Position numbers and translations under genes: made by a program. DNA of 64,000 bases, from the NCBI RefSeq assembly GCF_018812025.1, contig NC_063046.1, positions 30,328-94,327 of the forward strand, given 5' to 3'. Of this stretch, positions 22,966 to 34,400 are shown one piece after another. Each line of letters opens with the position of its first letter. The first letter of the stretch is position 1. The notes beneath the pieces were generated by a model that saw only the letters and a program-made list of their open reading frames with translations, ran no database searches and was not told where the DNA came from. The stretch is from Megalobrama amblycephala. Lineage: Eukaryota > Chordata > Actinopteri > Cypriniformes > Xenocyprididae.

Positions 22966-23689
22966 TGCGCACATTTTTGTGACATTTCAGGACACAAATT
23001 TGTATAATGACATGGGTATGACATAGGTATTACAAGGAGAGGGTGACTTATGACTTACATTACCCCATGTCCCCATTTTTCAAAAGGCTTATAAATCATA
23101 CAGAATGAGTTTTTGTGTGAAAGTAAAAATGTGCACAGTCTTCTGTGATGGTTAGGTTTAGAAGTAGGGTTGATGTAGGGTGATAGAAAATATGGTTTGT
23201 ACAGTATAAAAACCTTTATGTAACCCAGGGACAAATTAGGCCAAATTTAACAACTTCAGATCCAAGAAAATAACAAATAAAACTATTAGTTATTAAATAA
23301 ATTGTTTAATTTCTTTGAAATACAATACAATAATATTTAAATTATATTAATTTGAATATAATTAAAACATATTGCAGAAAAACTTACCAATGAAATAATG
23401 AAATTTCACTGCAGATGTAGATCAACCAATTAGCTTGATTCAGTGATGGTAACTCCGCCCACCAGTTAGACGGAGGCGATTTGGTTGAACTTGAGAGAAT
23501 GATGTAGCCTGGATGCCAGCCGAACTTAGCCCCGCCCACAACATTTTGAGGTCGGGGAGTTCGGTCCGGACTCAATCCGTAGAGGAGTAATTATGCCCGA
23601 ACAGAAACTGTTCAGACCAATCACATTGTCAGGACGATGATTGACAGATTATCACCAGAAACGTAATCAGCCACGTCATCAAAGAGCGC
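22966..23689. other. Unassigned AT-rich sequence
   Basis: No gene seen. From about 23400 the sequence becomes a GC-richer repeat-like block continuous with the RecQ-like upstream region. Confidence 0.35.
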
Positions 23690-24240
23690 TTGGGGAGTTT
23701 GATTGACAAGCGATCTAACCAATCAGAACGCCGCATCCGCCATTTTGTCCGACAAAGCAGTCAGGAGTTTTTTTTTTTTTTTTTTTTTTGTCAGGAGTTA
23801 GAAGATTAACCTCGGTGGAGTTAAACTTGAAAAATTGTGCATATTGACGTCTTTCCGCGTTTGAAACAACATTCATTTCTCATGTTCATTCATGTTTATT
23901 TGATGCTATAAATGGACTAGTAGGAAGAGATGATCCGTTCACGAGCCTCTTGAGCTGAGGCGCTACAGCAATCTGTCACGATCATGGTCACAACCCATTA
24001 AGAGCCACAAAACGGTTTTTATTGTTTGAATTTTTTTAATAACTACACAGTTTGAAAGCTGGGACTTTGTTTAATATCATAAGTAATCTGCTCTGTCTCG
24101 TCTGTCGATGTGTTGTCAGTTTCCTCTTTGCTCCGCGATGTATTTTCCACTCTGTGTAGAGTGACAGCGCCACGGCTTGTCGGACAAAGCAACAGTAACT
24201 AAGGGGGGCGGGTCTTTGCGAAAGGTCAATTAGTTTACAA
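23690..24240 (+). repeat. Upstream region of RecQ-like fragment; dispersed repeat
   Basis: An inverted relative lies at 17840-18250. It contains a poly-T run at about 23770-23789 flanked by a duplicated 'gtcaggagtt', which looks like a small retroposon-like T-tract insertion with a target duplication. Confidence 0.5.
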
Positions 24241-24242
24241 CA

Positions 24243-25287
24243 ATGATGGCTGTTGAATAACTGAGATGTGTAGATTCCGCCATCGCGTCCGTTATAGAAG
24301 ATATCGACAGCGCATTAATTTTAAAACTAGATGAGTAAAGTTCGTAGACAAACTTTAAGTTGGCTTGAAAAAGCCTAGCCAGAAGGTTTGGAGTAGTTTT
24401 AAAAGCTTGAGGTTTGAAGCTTTTTAGTTTGAAATAGTTTAAGTTTTAGTTTAGTAGTTTAAAAGCTAGATAATGTGTGAGTAAGTAAGTGTGAGTGAGT
24501 GAGTGAGTGTGTGTAGATAGATATAGTTAGATAGTTAGTTAGATAGATAGATAGTTAGATGGTTAATAAGTTAAGATAGTTAGAAAGTTAGTTTATGAGT
24601 TTGAATGGCTCAGTAATAGTACATTGAATAGAAGCTTCATTGAGTTTAATGGGCTTCAGTTTGTTTTGATTTGAATTTGAGTTAGATAGATAGTTATATA
24701 GTTAGTTAGAAAGTTAGTTAGTTAGTTTATGAGTTTGAATGAGTTTGAATGGCTCAGTAATAGTACAGAGAATGGAAGCTTCATTGAGTTTAATGGGCTT
24801 CAGTTTGTTTTGATTTGAATTTTGACAGTTGGAGTTTGATGGAATGTTCAGATTTTCAATGTAAGTCTATGGGAGTTTTTTCCAGTTTTAATCAGCATTT
24901 TTAGGAAAACTGTAAGTCGGATCAGTCTGAAAAGATATAGCAACTCGAGTCAGAACAGTCTGAAGGTCTGGGCCAAGTTTGGTGGTTGTAGCTTTAAAGC
25001 TCTAGGAGGAGATGCAGTCTAAAATTTGGCTCAGAAGAAGACGGAAGAATAATAATAAGTTTATATAGCAGATCAGTAATTTGGCTTTTTCAAGCCAACT
25101 TAAAAAGGAACAGAGGACCGCGATCAAGGCATTTGTCGATGGGAAAGATGTCTTTGCCGTCCTTCCTACGGGATTCGGCAAAAGTTTGATTTATCAGCTG
25201 GCCCCGATGGTCGCTAAGAAGAGTTCCGTTGACAACTATGCGTCGCTCAACATACGTCACTTACTCTGTAGCTCTGATTGGTTGTAG
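24243..25287 (+). pseudogene. RecQ-like helicase 5' fragment, split by a MITE
   Basis: The frame from ATG 24246 runs MAVE, a TAA, then a stretch with TAA and TAG stops up to TNFK. It is then interrupted at 24359-25099 by a TTAA-flanked MITE and resumes as KKEQRTAIKAFVDGKDVF and AVLPTGFGKSLIYQLAPMV. The latter is a Walker A/motif I block typical of RecQ-family superfamily 2 helicases, and KEQRTAI matches the Q-motif region just before it. Reading ends at 25287 soon after motif I, so ATPase motifs II-VI are absent. It is a dead fragment, perhaps of a multicopy transposon-associated helicase gene. Confidence 0.6.
24359..25099. mobile_element. TTAA-flanked MITE with 17-bp perfect inverted repeats
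   Basis: Both ends are bordered by TTAA (24355-24358 and 25100-25103). The termini are GTTGGCTTGAAAAAGCC and its exact complement GGCTTTTTCAAGCCAAC. The interior has GTTAGATAGATAG-type simple repeats and a duplicated block ('gaatggctcagtaatagtac' at about 24603 and 24748). No coding capacity. TTAA use suggests mobilisation by a piggyBac- or Kolobok-type transposase. Confidence 0.8.
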
Positions 25288-26562
25288 GTCTATCCAATTG
25301 AGGTCTTTCCTGGATCGGTTGAAATACGCCCCCATAATCAAAGCCCAATGGAGCAGTATCAGACTCATATTCGAACTAGAATTGAGTATGACCACGTCAG
25401 GCTAAGAATGATGAGTTTTCTGCAGAGAAACCTAGAAAACAAAAGAATATCGAGTAAATATTAGTAAAAACGAGATCTGAGTTGTTAAGGAAAACATTAT
25501 GGATGTAATTTGATGTTTGGAGCGAGATTTACACTCTTAAAGCCAAGTTTAGAAACTTCGAGTTCGGATCGATCAATATAATAACAGCTGCGTCACACGG
25601 AGGAAACAGCTTAACTTGAGTGTTTATGTTTATGATTGTATGCTCTGATAAGTTGTTAAGTGAACAATACAGACTCAATTCATTTTGAGCTCATGATTTA
25701 ATGTGAGTGAATTAAGTCTTCTGTCCGGCTATGCAGGCCAGGTTTTTTTGTGCTATAAAGGACCGTGTTCAAGTTATCGAATCTTTTTTGAATTTTTTGC
25801 ACGCAATGCACTTCAAACTGAGCGGACCAAGACATTCAACGTTAATTGTTGTTTACTGATCGAATTGAGCGCCAAAAACAGTTCAACGGAGACGTTGTTT
25901 ATTGGTTCTTATGGTTTCATAAAGACTTGATTTCACTGACATCATATCGACATTTATAATTGTATTTACAGTTCATACGATGTGTTTTGACGATGTTTGA
26001 GATTTGAGCGAATTTAATTTATTTCTTTTTGAGTGTGGTATTTACCTAGTAATTTCAGTGCAACAGAAAAAAAAGTTGAGCTGTTCAAAAGGGCAGTTAA
26101 TTTGATGTAACCTGCAAGGGGAAAAAACATACAAATTAGGAATATCCAAATAACGATTTAGTAAGTGTGTGGGAAGACACACATATAATTCTGGTGAAAT
26201 AAGAAAGAAAAACTGGTGTTCAAGAAGGGCATTTCCAAACATTTATTTCAATATGTTTTGTTTTTTTCTGAGATTTATAAACTTTTTCTTTTTCTTTTCT
26301 TTTTTCCTTCACTTTTCTGCTGTGGAAGGATTGAATTATTCAAGATTTGAATATTGCCATTAACTTTTGTTTAGTTGTATTTTGGTACATTGTATCTCTA
26401 TTCCCCTCAACATAAATCTATAAATTCATTCTTTTCCAAAGTTCTAGTGTGCATGTTTTCTGCCTCCTGTGAAACCTAAAACTTCTGAGGGCCCAGTGAA
26501 GTAAACTTATCACTGTATCACACAGAATGTCCACAGAATGTCCTCACAATTCACAAAAACAA
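25288..26562. other. Unassigned sequence
   Basis: No domain-bearing frame or named repeat was recognised. Confidence 0.35.

Positions 26563-26632
<70 letters not shown>
26563..26632. repeat. (GT)n microsatellite
   Basis: About 34 uninterrupted GT units at the border of the LINE block. Confidence 0.95.
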
Positions 26633-26633
<1 letters not shown>

Positions 26634-28000
26634 CAATAATAAACCTGATTTGCTAAGCGAATCCTGAACATTGGTCATAACAGAAGTCAAAGTAGTAAAA
26701 GCTTTTTCAAAGTTATTAGCATGGGTAAAAATTGCTACTACATCTGAACATTTACATCTTTACATACTCCAGGTAAATCATTAATATAAAGTGAAAATAA
26801 AATTGGTCCCAAGATGGAGCCTTGTGGAACACCCTTGGGGCAAGCAAGGTATGAAGAATTTGTACCATCAATCTGCACACACCGTTTCTTATTTGAAAGA
26901 TAAGATTTTATCCAAAATATTAGCTCTTCTGAGAAATTAAAATTTGTTAATTTAGATAAAAGAACCTGATGGTCAACCGCATCAAATGCCTTCCTTAGAT
27001 CTAAAAAGACGGCACCAACACATGCACTCTTATCTACATGGATGTAGCCTAAAAATCATCCATGCACTTAATTCCGAGCCAATTCTAAGATACATTTGAT
27101 TAATATTATTGAATGTTATTAAATTGTAAATGAATTCCAGGTGCACTTCACTCTCAGCCAATAAGATTCTGTGTAGAATTTCATCAGTCAATTGTCTATT
27201 CTGATTGAAAGATAACTTCTGACTTCTAACACCTGAGAGTACATATTTAGCAAGAGAACATAACAGGTTTTTTACAAAGGAATGCAAATATCTTTGCTGC
27301 AAAATCATTATTTTTCAAAAGCTTTAAAAAATAATTTTTCGTCCTATCCCATTTTTTTCCACCACCATGCCCATTTCATGTTTATCAGATTGACAACGTT
27401 TTCAACCCCTTGGTCTCCCCTGACCCACCTGAAGAAATATTTAGACAGCACATTTTAAAAATAACTTTCATAAAACACATTTGCTTACACAAGTAAAATC
27501 TGAAATTTTTTATTAAATTAAATGTCAAGTACTGTTTGTATTGCATCCTTTAAAACCCATGTTGTCACTCTGAAAAACATGGGATGTCAAAGCCTGTTCC
27601 TGGACAACCAATGTTCTGCAGAATAGTTTAACTTACAGTTTTAATCAAACACACTTGATCCAGCTCATGCAGGATACTGAACTGGAGCATCCTTTGATAG
27701 CCCTTCTCTAGAGCAAAAGCAAACTGAATCAAAGCCAATATTCACCTGAGTGGAAGACCAAATCTCTCAACTGAGTACTGGAAGAAGTAAAGGGTCCTCT
27801 CTCATCCTTCAATGTCATCGCTCCTCCTTTTATGCTTCTGAAGCTCCTTCATGAGATACAAGACCGATGTGGCACTCAGGTGACACTCATTATCAATCAC
27901 GCCACCGTCCTGCTTGCCACACTGGCATTCTCCTGCATATGGTTCTTGCACTCACTCCCAGCAATTTTGCAACACAGGGCCCAGGCTATCAGTTCCTAAT
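26633..28000 (-). mobile_element. LINE reverse-transcriptase block (copy 1 of duplicated flank)
   Basis: On the minus strand about 26640-27020 encodes KAFDAVDHQVLLSKL, then GVPQGSILGPILFSLYINDL, hallmark reverse transcriptase motifs of a non-LTR retrotransposon. The frame is interrupted and the YADD box is degenerate. The unit continues to about 28000 with non-coding sequence. The entire block recurs 3' of finTRIM copy B at 42857-43728 plus 45148-45545, so it was copied with the finTRIM locus. Confidence 0.7.
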
Positions 28001-28338
28001 TACGTTCCTCTTATAAAACTGTTCTTTGCCACCAAAGCTTACCAGATGCAGTCTAGAGTGTTGTGGGTACACCAGTGATTGTGGTTGATCTCACCAAATC
28101 ACCTGTTTAACCTCTCTGAGTCCATATATTGCAGCACGTAGAAAAGAGTCCTGACTTGACAGTGCATGTAAAAAACTCCTGGGAATAGGCAAACTAAATC
28201 AATTTGTGGTCGATTAAGAAATATTTATGTATGTGTGTGTTAAATGTACCCTTCTGGCAGCAAAGATGATGCTGTGACAAATCAAAGTCAGGATGTCTTC
28301 TGGCACCTGTTGTGTTTATTGAACCAATCAGATAAGTG
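28001..28338. other. Unassigned sequence upstream of finTRIM copy B
   Basis: No gene recognised. It differs from the upstream sequence shared by copies A and C; homology among the three copies resumes only at about 28339 ('gctttacagacacacctg'). Confidence 0.4.
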
Positions 28339-28411
28339 CTTTACAGACACACCTGTTTTACACACGTCACTCAAACACAGAACCAGGAAACAGGAATCAC
28401 CTGAGTTCAGA

Positions 28412-28423
28412 GAAACAGAAACT
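28412..28423 (+). promoter_or_regulatory. ISRE match before finTRIM copy B
   Basis: GAAACAGAAACT fits GAAANNGAAACT exactly and ends 52 bp before the ATG, the same spacing as in copy A. This suggests interferon/IRF-driven expression, which is known for the finTRIM family. Confidence 0.55.
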
Positions 28424-28474
28424 TAAGTGTAGTTGAACTGTTGTGTGTTTGTGTCTCTGTATTCATGCAGTAAA

Positions 28475-31400
28475 ATGGCAGAAGCCAGAATATCTCAGGA
28501 TGAGTTCATGTGTTCAGTGTGTCTGGATCTCCTGAAGGATCCTGTGGCCACTTCCTGTGGACATAGTTTCTGCAAGATCTGTATTACAGGCTTCTGGGAT
28601 CAGGAGGATCAGATGAGAGTCTACAGCTGCCCTCAGTGCAGACAGACCTTCAGACCAAGACCTGCTTTAGCTAAAAACACCATTCTGGCTGAAATGGTGG
28701 AGAAACTGAAGAAGATTAAACTTCCTACTGACTGTTACGCTGGAGCTGGAGATGTGCAGTGTGACGTCTGTACTGGAAGAAAACACAAAGCCGTCAAGTC
28801 CTGTCTGGTGTGTCTGAGCTCTTACTGTCAGAATCACCTTGAACAACATGAGAGTTTGTTTAAAGGAAAGAGACACAATCTGACTGAAGCCACTGGACGA
28901 CTGCAGGAGATGATCTGCCCGAAACACGACAAGATCCTTGAGGTTTTCTGCCGCACTGATCAGAAGTGTATATGTCTGCTGTGTATGATGGATGAACATA
29001 AAAACCATGACACTGTATCAGCTGCAGCACAGAGGACAGAGAAACAGGTATGAACTTAAAGAGTCCCATTATGATCATTTACAGGCTCATCATTGATGAA
29101 CATGTCATTACAAAAGTTCACAATGTTGTTGCAGATGAAATATTATGTGGATTACACTGAATAAATATCAGGTTATATACTAATATCATCAGGTTATATA
29201 CTAATATTATATACTGTGGTCGCCCAATTTCATGTAAATTCAAGGTGTGGTATTTGGCAGCCGCAGATCTCAAACAAACTTACCGATCGGTGCGATTTGC
29301 TGCTTAAAGTCGGAGGAGTTGAATACGTACTGAAGCCATACATGCACTTGCTATCTTTATTGCAGATGAAGCTGTTTATATATATTTGTGAAATAAACGC
29401 ATGTTTCCAACATTTACGTGCAGTAAAAAACTATTCATTCAAACCTTAATGCACTACTTATTTCAGTGCCTACAGGCCTATGTACAATGAAGATCAACAT
29501 AAGCTTATTCTTTTTAAATATCAAAGTCTATTTTTATACTTTTATTTCGATAAATATGGCATACATAATAATACAAATTGTGTTTAATATAATACTATTT
29601 CTACATGAAGACTGTTAATGTTGTAAAAACTGACTCATGTACATGGCATTTTTACCATAGTAAAAAAAACATTGTCATTCGTCTCTTTATTGCAGAACAA
29701 GATCGTCGCATACAAAAATATACAGAGGATTTACAACAGTAACTTACTCATTGTTATAGCAGCAAATGAACAAAATCAAATTATTTCTCCAGGGAATAAC
29801 ATTAAATGAACACATAGGCTACTTCCGTTCTGTATTTTCAATACACTTCTTACAAATTATACAATCTTAATATATTGCAGCAGTTCAGTTTAAACTGGTA
29901 TGATGTAAAATTATCTCAAATCTTCACACCATTAATTCTTCGGAGTATTATATGTGGACGTGTTACTTCCAGATGTCCATTATTTGTAAATAAATCTCAC
30001 AAGAACAATATCCATTATCATAGCCTACCAATTTCTAAAAATAAAGATTTTTTTTAAAGACAATATTCTTGTTATTCCAAATAGGCTAACAGATTTGTGT
30101 GGACACACAATCGTTGTGATAAAACTCAATTCAATGACAACATTGCTAAAGTTTCTGCTCGTGGAAACCCTAACCAAGGCAGTTACAGAAAGGAAATAAT
30201 AAATATCATTACCAGAAGAAGCTGACTGTGTAAATCCTTGACATAAACCGTTCGCATTTAAAGTTATTAAAGCATTTTCCCGAGAAGTCGCCGGCGCGAA
30301 GGTAAGACGGAACAACTGATACACTGCTTTGCGGATAGGCGGAAGTTAACTGACGTCATTGTGAAAAGGGTCTATAGCAGCCATTAGAGTGTGTGCTGAT
30401 CTTCACTTCAGATTCTAAACAACAGTAATACAGTAGTAGATCATCCAGGTATCTTTGGAATAATCATACTACGACTTGTAATTCTAATTTTACAGTAATT
30501 CTAATTTTGAATATTATTTAGGACAGATATTATGCAAATTGAGATGCAGCATGAGTCTTCTGAAGCAATAGGAAAAATCAAATATGGTGGCATGTTTAGT
30601 CATGTGTAAGGACCTTAGGTCATTTATTAGCTCAATTTAATTGTTACAGGGAATAAGAATTGAATCAACTGTAAATGATTCACTGTAAATGAGTCAGAAT
30701 TAATATTTAACACTTCATCAATTATTCGTCCAGCGAAAACTGAGGTTAGAGTATTTTACCAATTCTGGATAAAATATTATTCTGCTGCCAACAGTAACAA
30801 TATTTTATTATGATTATTATTATTATAAATATTATATTATTATAAGCAAGAGGTAACTGATCTTTGAGTTTAAGACAGTAATTTGATACACAGCACAAGA
30901 AACTCGTATATGTGAAAATCAAAACAAGCTTTATTGACTACTTCTAATGATTACAGGAAACTAAGGCTAAACACACACACACACACACATTCACGGAGTT
31001 GATATGAGTTATGAAGAAAGTCCCAAATACTAACTAAACATCGCAACCTGAGGAAAATCACAAAAGCAGAGCTTTGGCTTGATTCTTTAGGTTTAAAGGA
31101 GTTTCACCAGTTTCCAGCAAGAGAGAGAAGTTTGCTTGTACCTGCGTTTGCTGTGACAGCTGAGGTAATCGGGTGGTTCTGCGACTCGCGTGCAGCGGAG
31201 TCCCGTTCTGGATTGGCTGTCTTTCAGGTGACGTCTTCTCGGGAAAGCCCTTCGTGGGTTGCGCGGAAGCTTTAAAGTTAAAGTTGGTGAAACGCGCTGT
31301 TCTGAGCAGTGGCTTTCTTCTTTGGAGACTTTGGTCAGATATTTCACAGTGTTCTGGAGTCTGGATGTGACGGCTGTTGAATGGTCAGCTGCGCGGCTTG

Positions 31401-34400
31401 TGGTTGAAGTCGGCGACTGTTAGATGGAAAATCAGCCCCGGTCAATCAGTTCTCAATGACCCATGCGACTTTTCCGCCGTGGTCAAAGCAGCGGTGCTTC
31501 GGCTACTGGGCTTCAACGACTGTGCTTCAGTCCGACTTCTGACCGACCTTTTGACCGATTTCTGACCGACTTCTGACTTCTGACTTCCAGCTTCTGCACT
31601 AGCTTGTTTGGACAGCATAGTTTTAAAGGAGCGATCCTCCAATGAGACGTTGCTACGGAGATTAGACACGCCTCGTCTATTGTCTATTGATCACATTGCG
31701 TGATATCTGTGGAACATTCTCCTGTTTTATTAACAACTTTATAACGTTTCTTAATATTTTCCTGATACTGAATTTCAATGTTTCATTCACACAGAATTAC
31801 AGAGAATTATAAATTCTGCATTTAGAACTCAAACATGACACACTTCTTACACACATATTATTAGACTGACCTAATTAAAGCAATGATTACCAGAGAAAGA
31901 AAAGGCATACGGGAATACAAACATATACTGCATTGACTCCAACCTTTTAGTAATCACATCATAGCAAGTGTTATTCTGGATATAGTTAATACTTTAAATG
32001 ACAATTGTCCCTTTTGAGATTCAAGATTGAGTCCTTAAGCATAGAGTCATTGAACAGCGACCAGAGTCACAAGTGACCGGGTCAAAACGGATTGCTCCAC
32101 ACAAAAGGGGGTATAGATAGGACATATTCGTCTTTAAATCCATTGATGGGTGTTTTCCTGTTCCGTCCGATAATACAAGAGGGTTTTGTGAGAGAGTCAA
32201 TAGATTTAATGTGATCAGACCCTCGTGATAGGTTCTGATTAGTTTATTGCTGATGACCTAAGAAGTCCTTTAGACAGAGTCCTTTGTTAAAAGAAGTTGT
32301 GTCATCATTTCTGTTAAGGCTAGGTTTTTCCTGTCAGGAAATGGATCTTTTGGACCAAACGAAGCTTTGTTCAATCATGCCTCTGGCTGATAAAGCCATT
32401 TGGTAACGTCTGTCGAACGAGTCCCTACACATGTGACATGCATGAGCCAGTGATTGATTTAGGTTCTAGAAACAGAGACATTCTTTAGAGTATCTTCTTT
32501 TGTGTTCTGCAAGAGAAAATCATACAAATTGAAAAGACATGAGGATGAGTAAAATATGAAAGAATTTACATTTCTAGGTGAACTATCCCTATAAAACTAG
32601 ACATTGATGAAATAATGCTGACACTTATGAATGAACCTATAACCTTATCATGAAAGATCTTTAACCCTCAATCTCAGCACTTACTGATACTGGATTCATA
32701 TCTGATTTATGTGATGTTTCTCCTGTCATTGGTTTGTCCTTTAGCACCAGCTGAAGGAGATGCAGAGGTCGTTCCAGCAGAGGATCCAGCAGAGAGAGAA
32801 AGATCTTCAGCAGCTGAGAGAGGCTGTGGAGTCTCATAAGGTGAGTCTGGAGAAGAAGAGAAGTTTGAGAAGTCTCAGTCAGGACTCACTGAAGCCACTG
32901 TGTAATTGTGATGTGTGTCCTAACAGCGCTCTGCACAGACAGCAGTGGAGGACAGTGAGAGGATCTTCACTGAGCTCATCTGCTCCATTGAAAGAAGCCG
33001 CTCTGAGGCCAAACAGCGGATCAGAGATCAGGAAAAGACTGCAGTGAGTCGAGCTGAAGGACGACTGAAGCGACTGGAGCAGGAGATCAATGATCTGAGG
33101 AGAAGAGAAGCTGAGCTGGAGCAGCTTTCACACACACAGGATCACATCCATTTCCTGCAGGTAACAGAGATCTAGAAGAACAGGATCATAGTGGACTTGA
33201 GCAAGAGACTCATTCTGCTCTCATGAAATGTTTCTCTACTCTCATGAAATGTTTCTCTGCTCTCATGAAATGAGCCGTTGACTGTGTGTTCGGTTATTAT
33301 ATAATCATCAGTCAGACTCTCATCTGATCTTCTTCTTTTGAAAGAGACACACTTACAAATGAAGTTCAGCTCTGGAAAATTTCTGAAACATTTTTCTGAA
33401 GGATATATTGAGCTTCCAAATAGCAACAGTTCGAAACTTCACTAATATTTATTTATTAATTTATTTTTTGCAACAATGTGAAATCCAAGAACATGATGGT
33501 AACAGTTTCACCCAGCAAGATTTCCCTTCATCTTTTTATTTTTTTGTTTACTACAAATTCTGAGTAATGTTTACCAAAGTCAGATAATCTTTAAACCTGC
33601 TGAAACCTTTTATAATTATTTTCAGTAACACATTAATGAATTTGACAGTGAAGTCCTTAAACAGGAAGTGAGGTTGTATATTAGCGATGCTTCAGCGTAA
33701 TTTCAGAGCCACTAACTGCTCAAAAGTTATACATAAAATTCTCTACTCATTGTCTTTGAACTGCTTTTCCTGATCAAATCTTATCAACCCTGTCATGTGA
33801 CTCAATTGATGCACTTGATCTGTTACATTTATGTTATTGCCAGATGTTTGATCATCAAAGTGTTTTCCTAGAATGTTCTCATATAGTGTAAGTGTCAAAC
33901 ACTTACAGCTCTAACATGATATAATGAACATGAGAAGAATGAAGCTGATGCTGTGAAAGTGCTGGATTGAGGAGAGTTACTAAAGATCAACATGAGCTGC
34001 TCAAATCTGACATTAGTGCAGGTTATTGGCTGAAGTGTGGAGGTGATGAGCTTTGATTTCTGTTTTCTGTAGAGTTTCCAGTCTCTCTCAGCTCCTCCTG
34101 AATCTACAGACGTAAATGACGATCCCTTCAGTTCTCTCTCCTCTTTTGATGGCATGAGAGAATCTGCCTGTCAGCTGAGAGACAAACCGGAGGATTTCTG
34201 CAAAGAGGAGCTGAAGAAGATCTCTGACAGTGGTAAAGTCCTGGAGATTCATCTGCTCTCAGAAATGATCCTCCATCATCTCATATCATGTAGAAGATCA
34301 TATTAGAAATGTCTTAGGAATTGATGCAGGGATCATTTTCTTTTGACATGATAATCACACTCTTCATGTCTGTTGATTTCCACAGTTACTTTCACCATCA

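Noticed and set aside
26563..26632. Long GT repeat as a possible regulatory Z-DNA element
   Set aside because: Ordinary microsatellite; no evidence of function.
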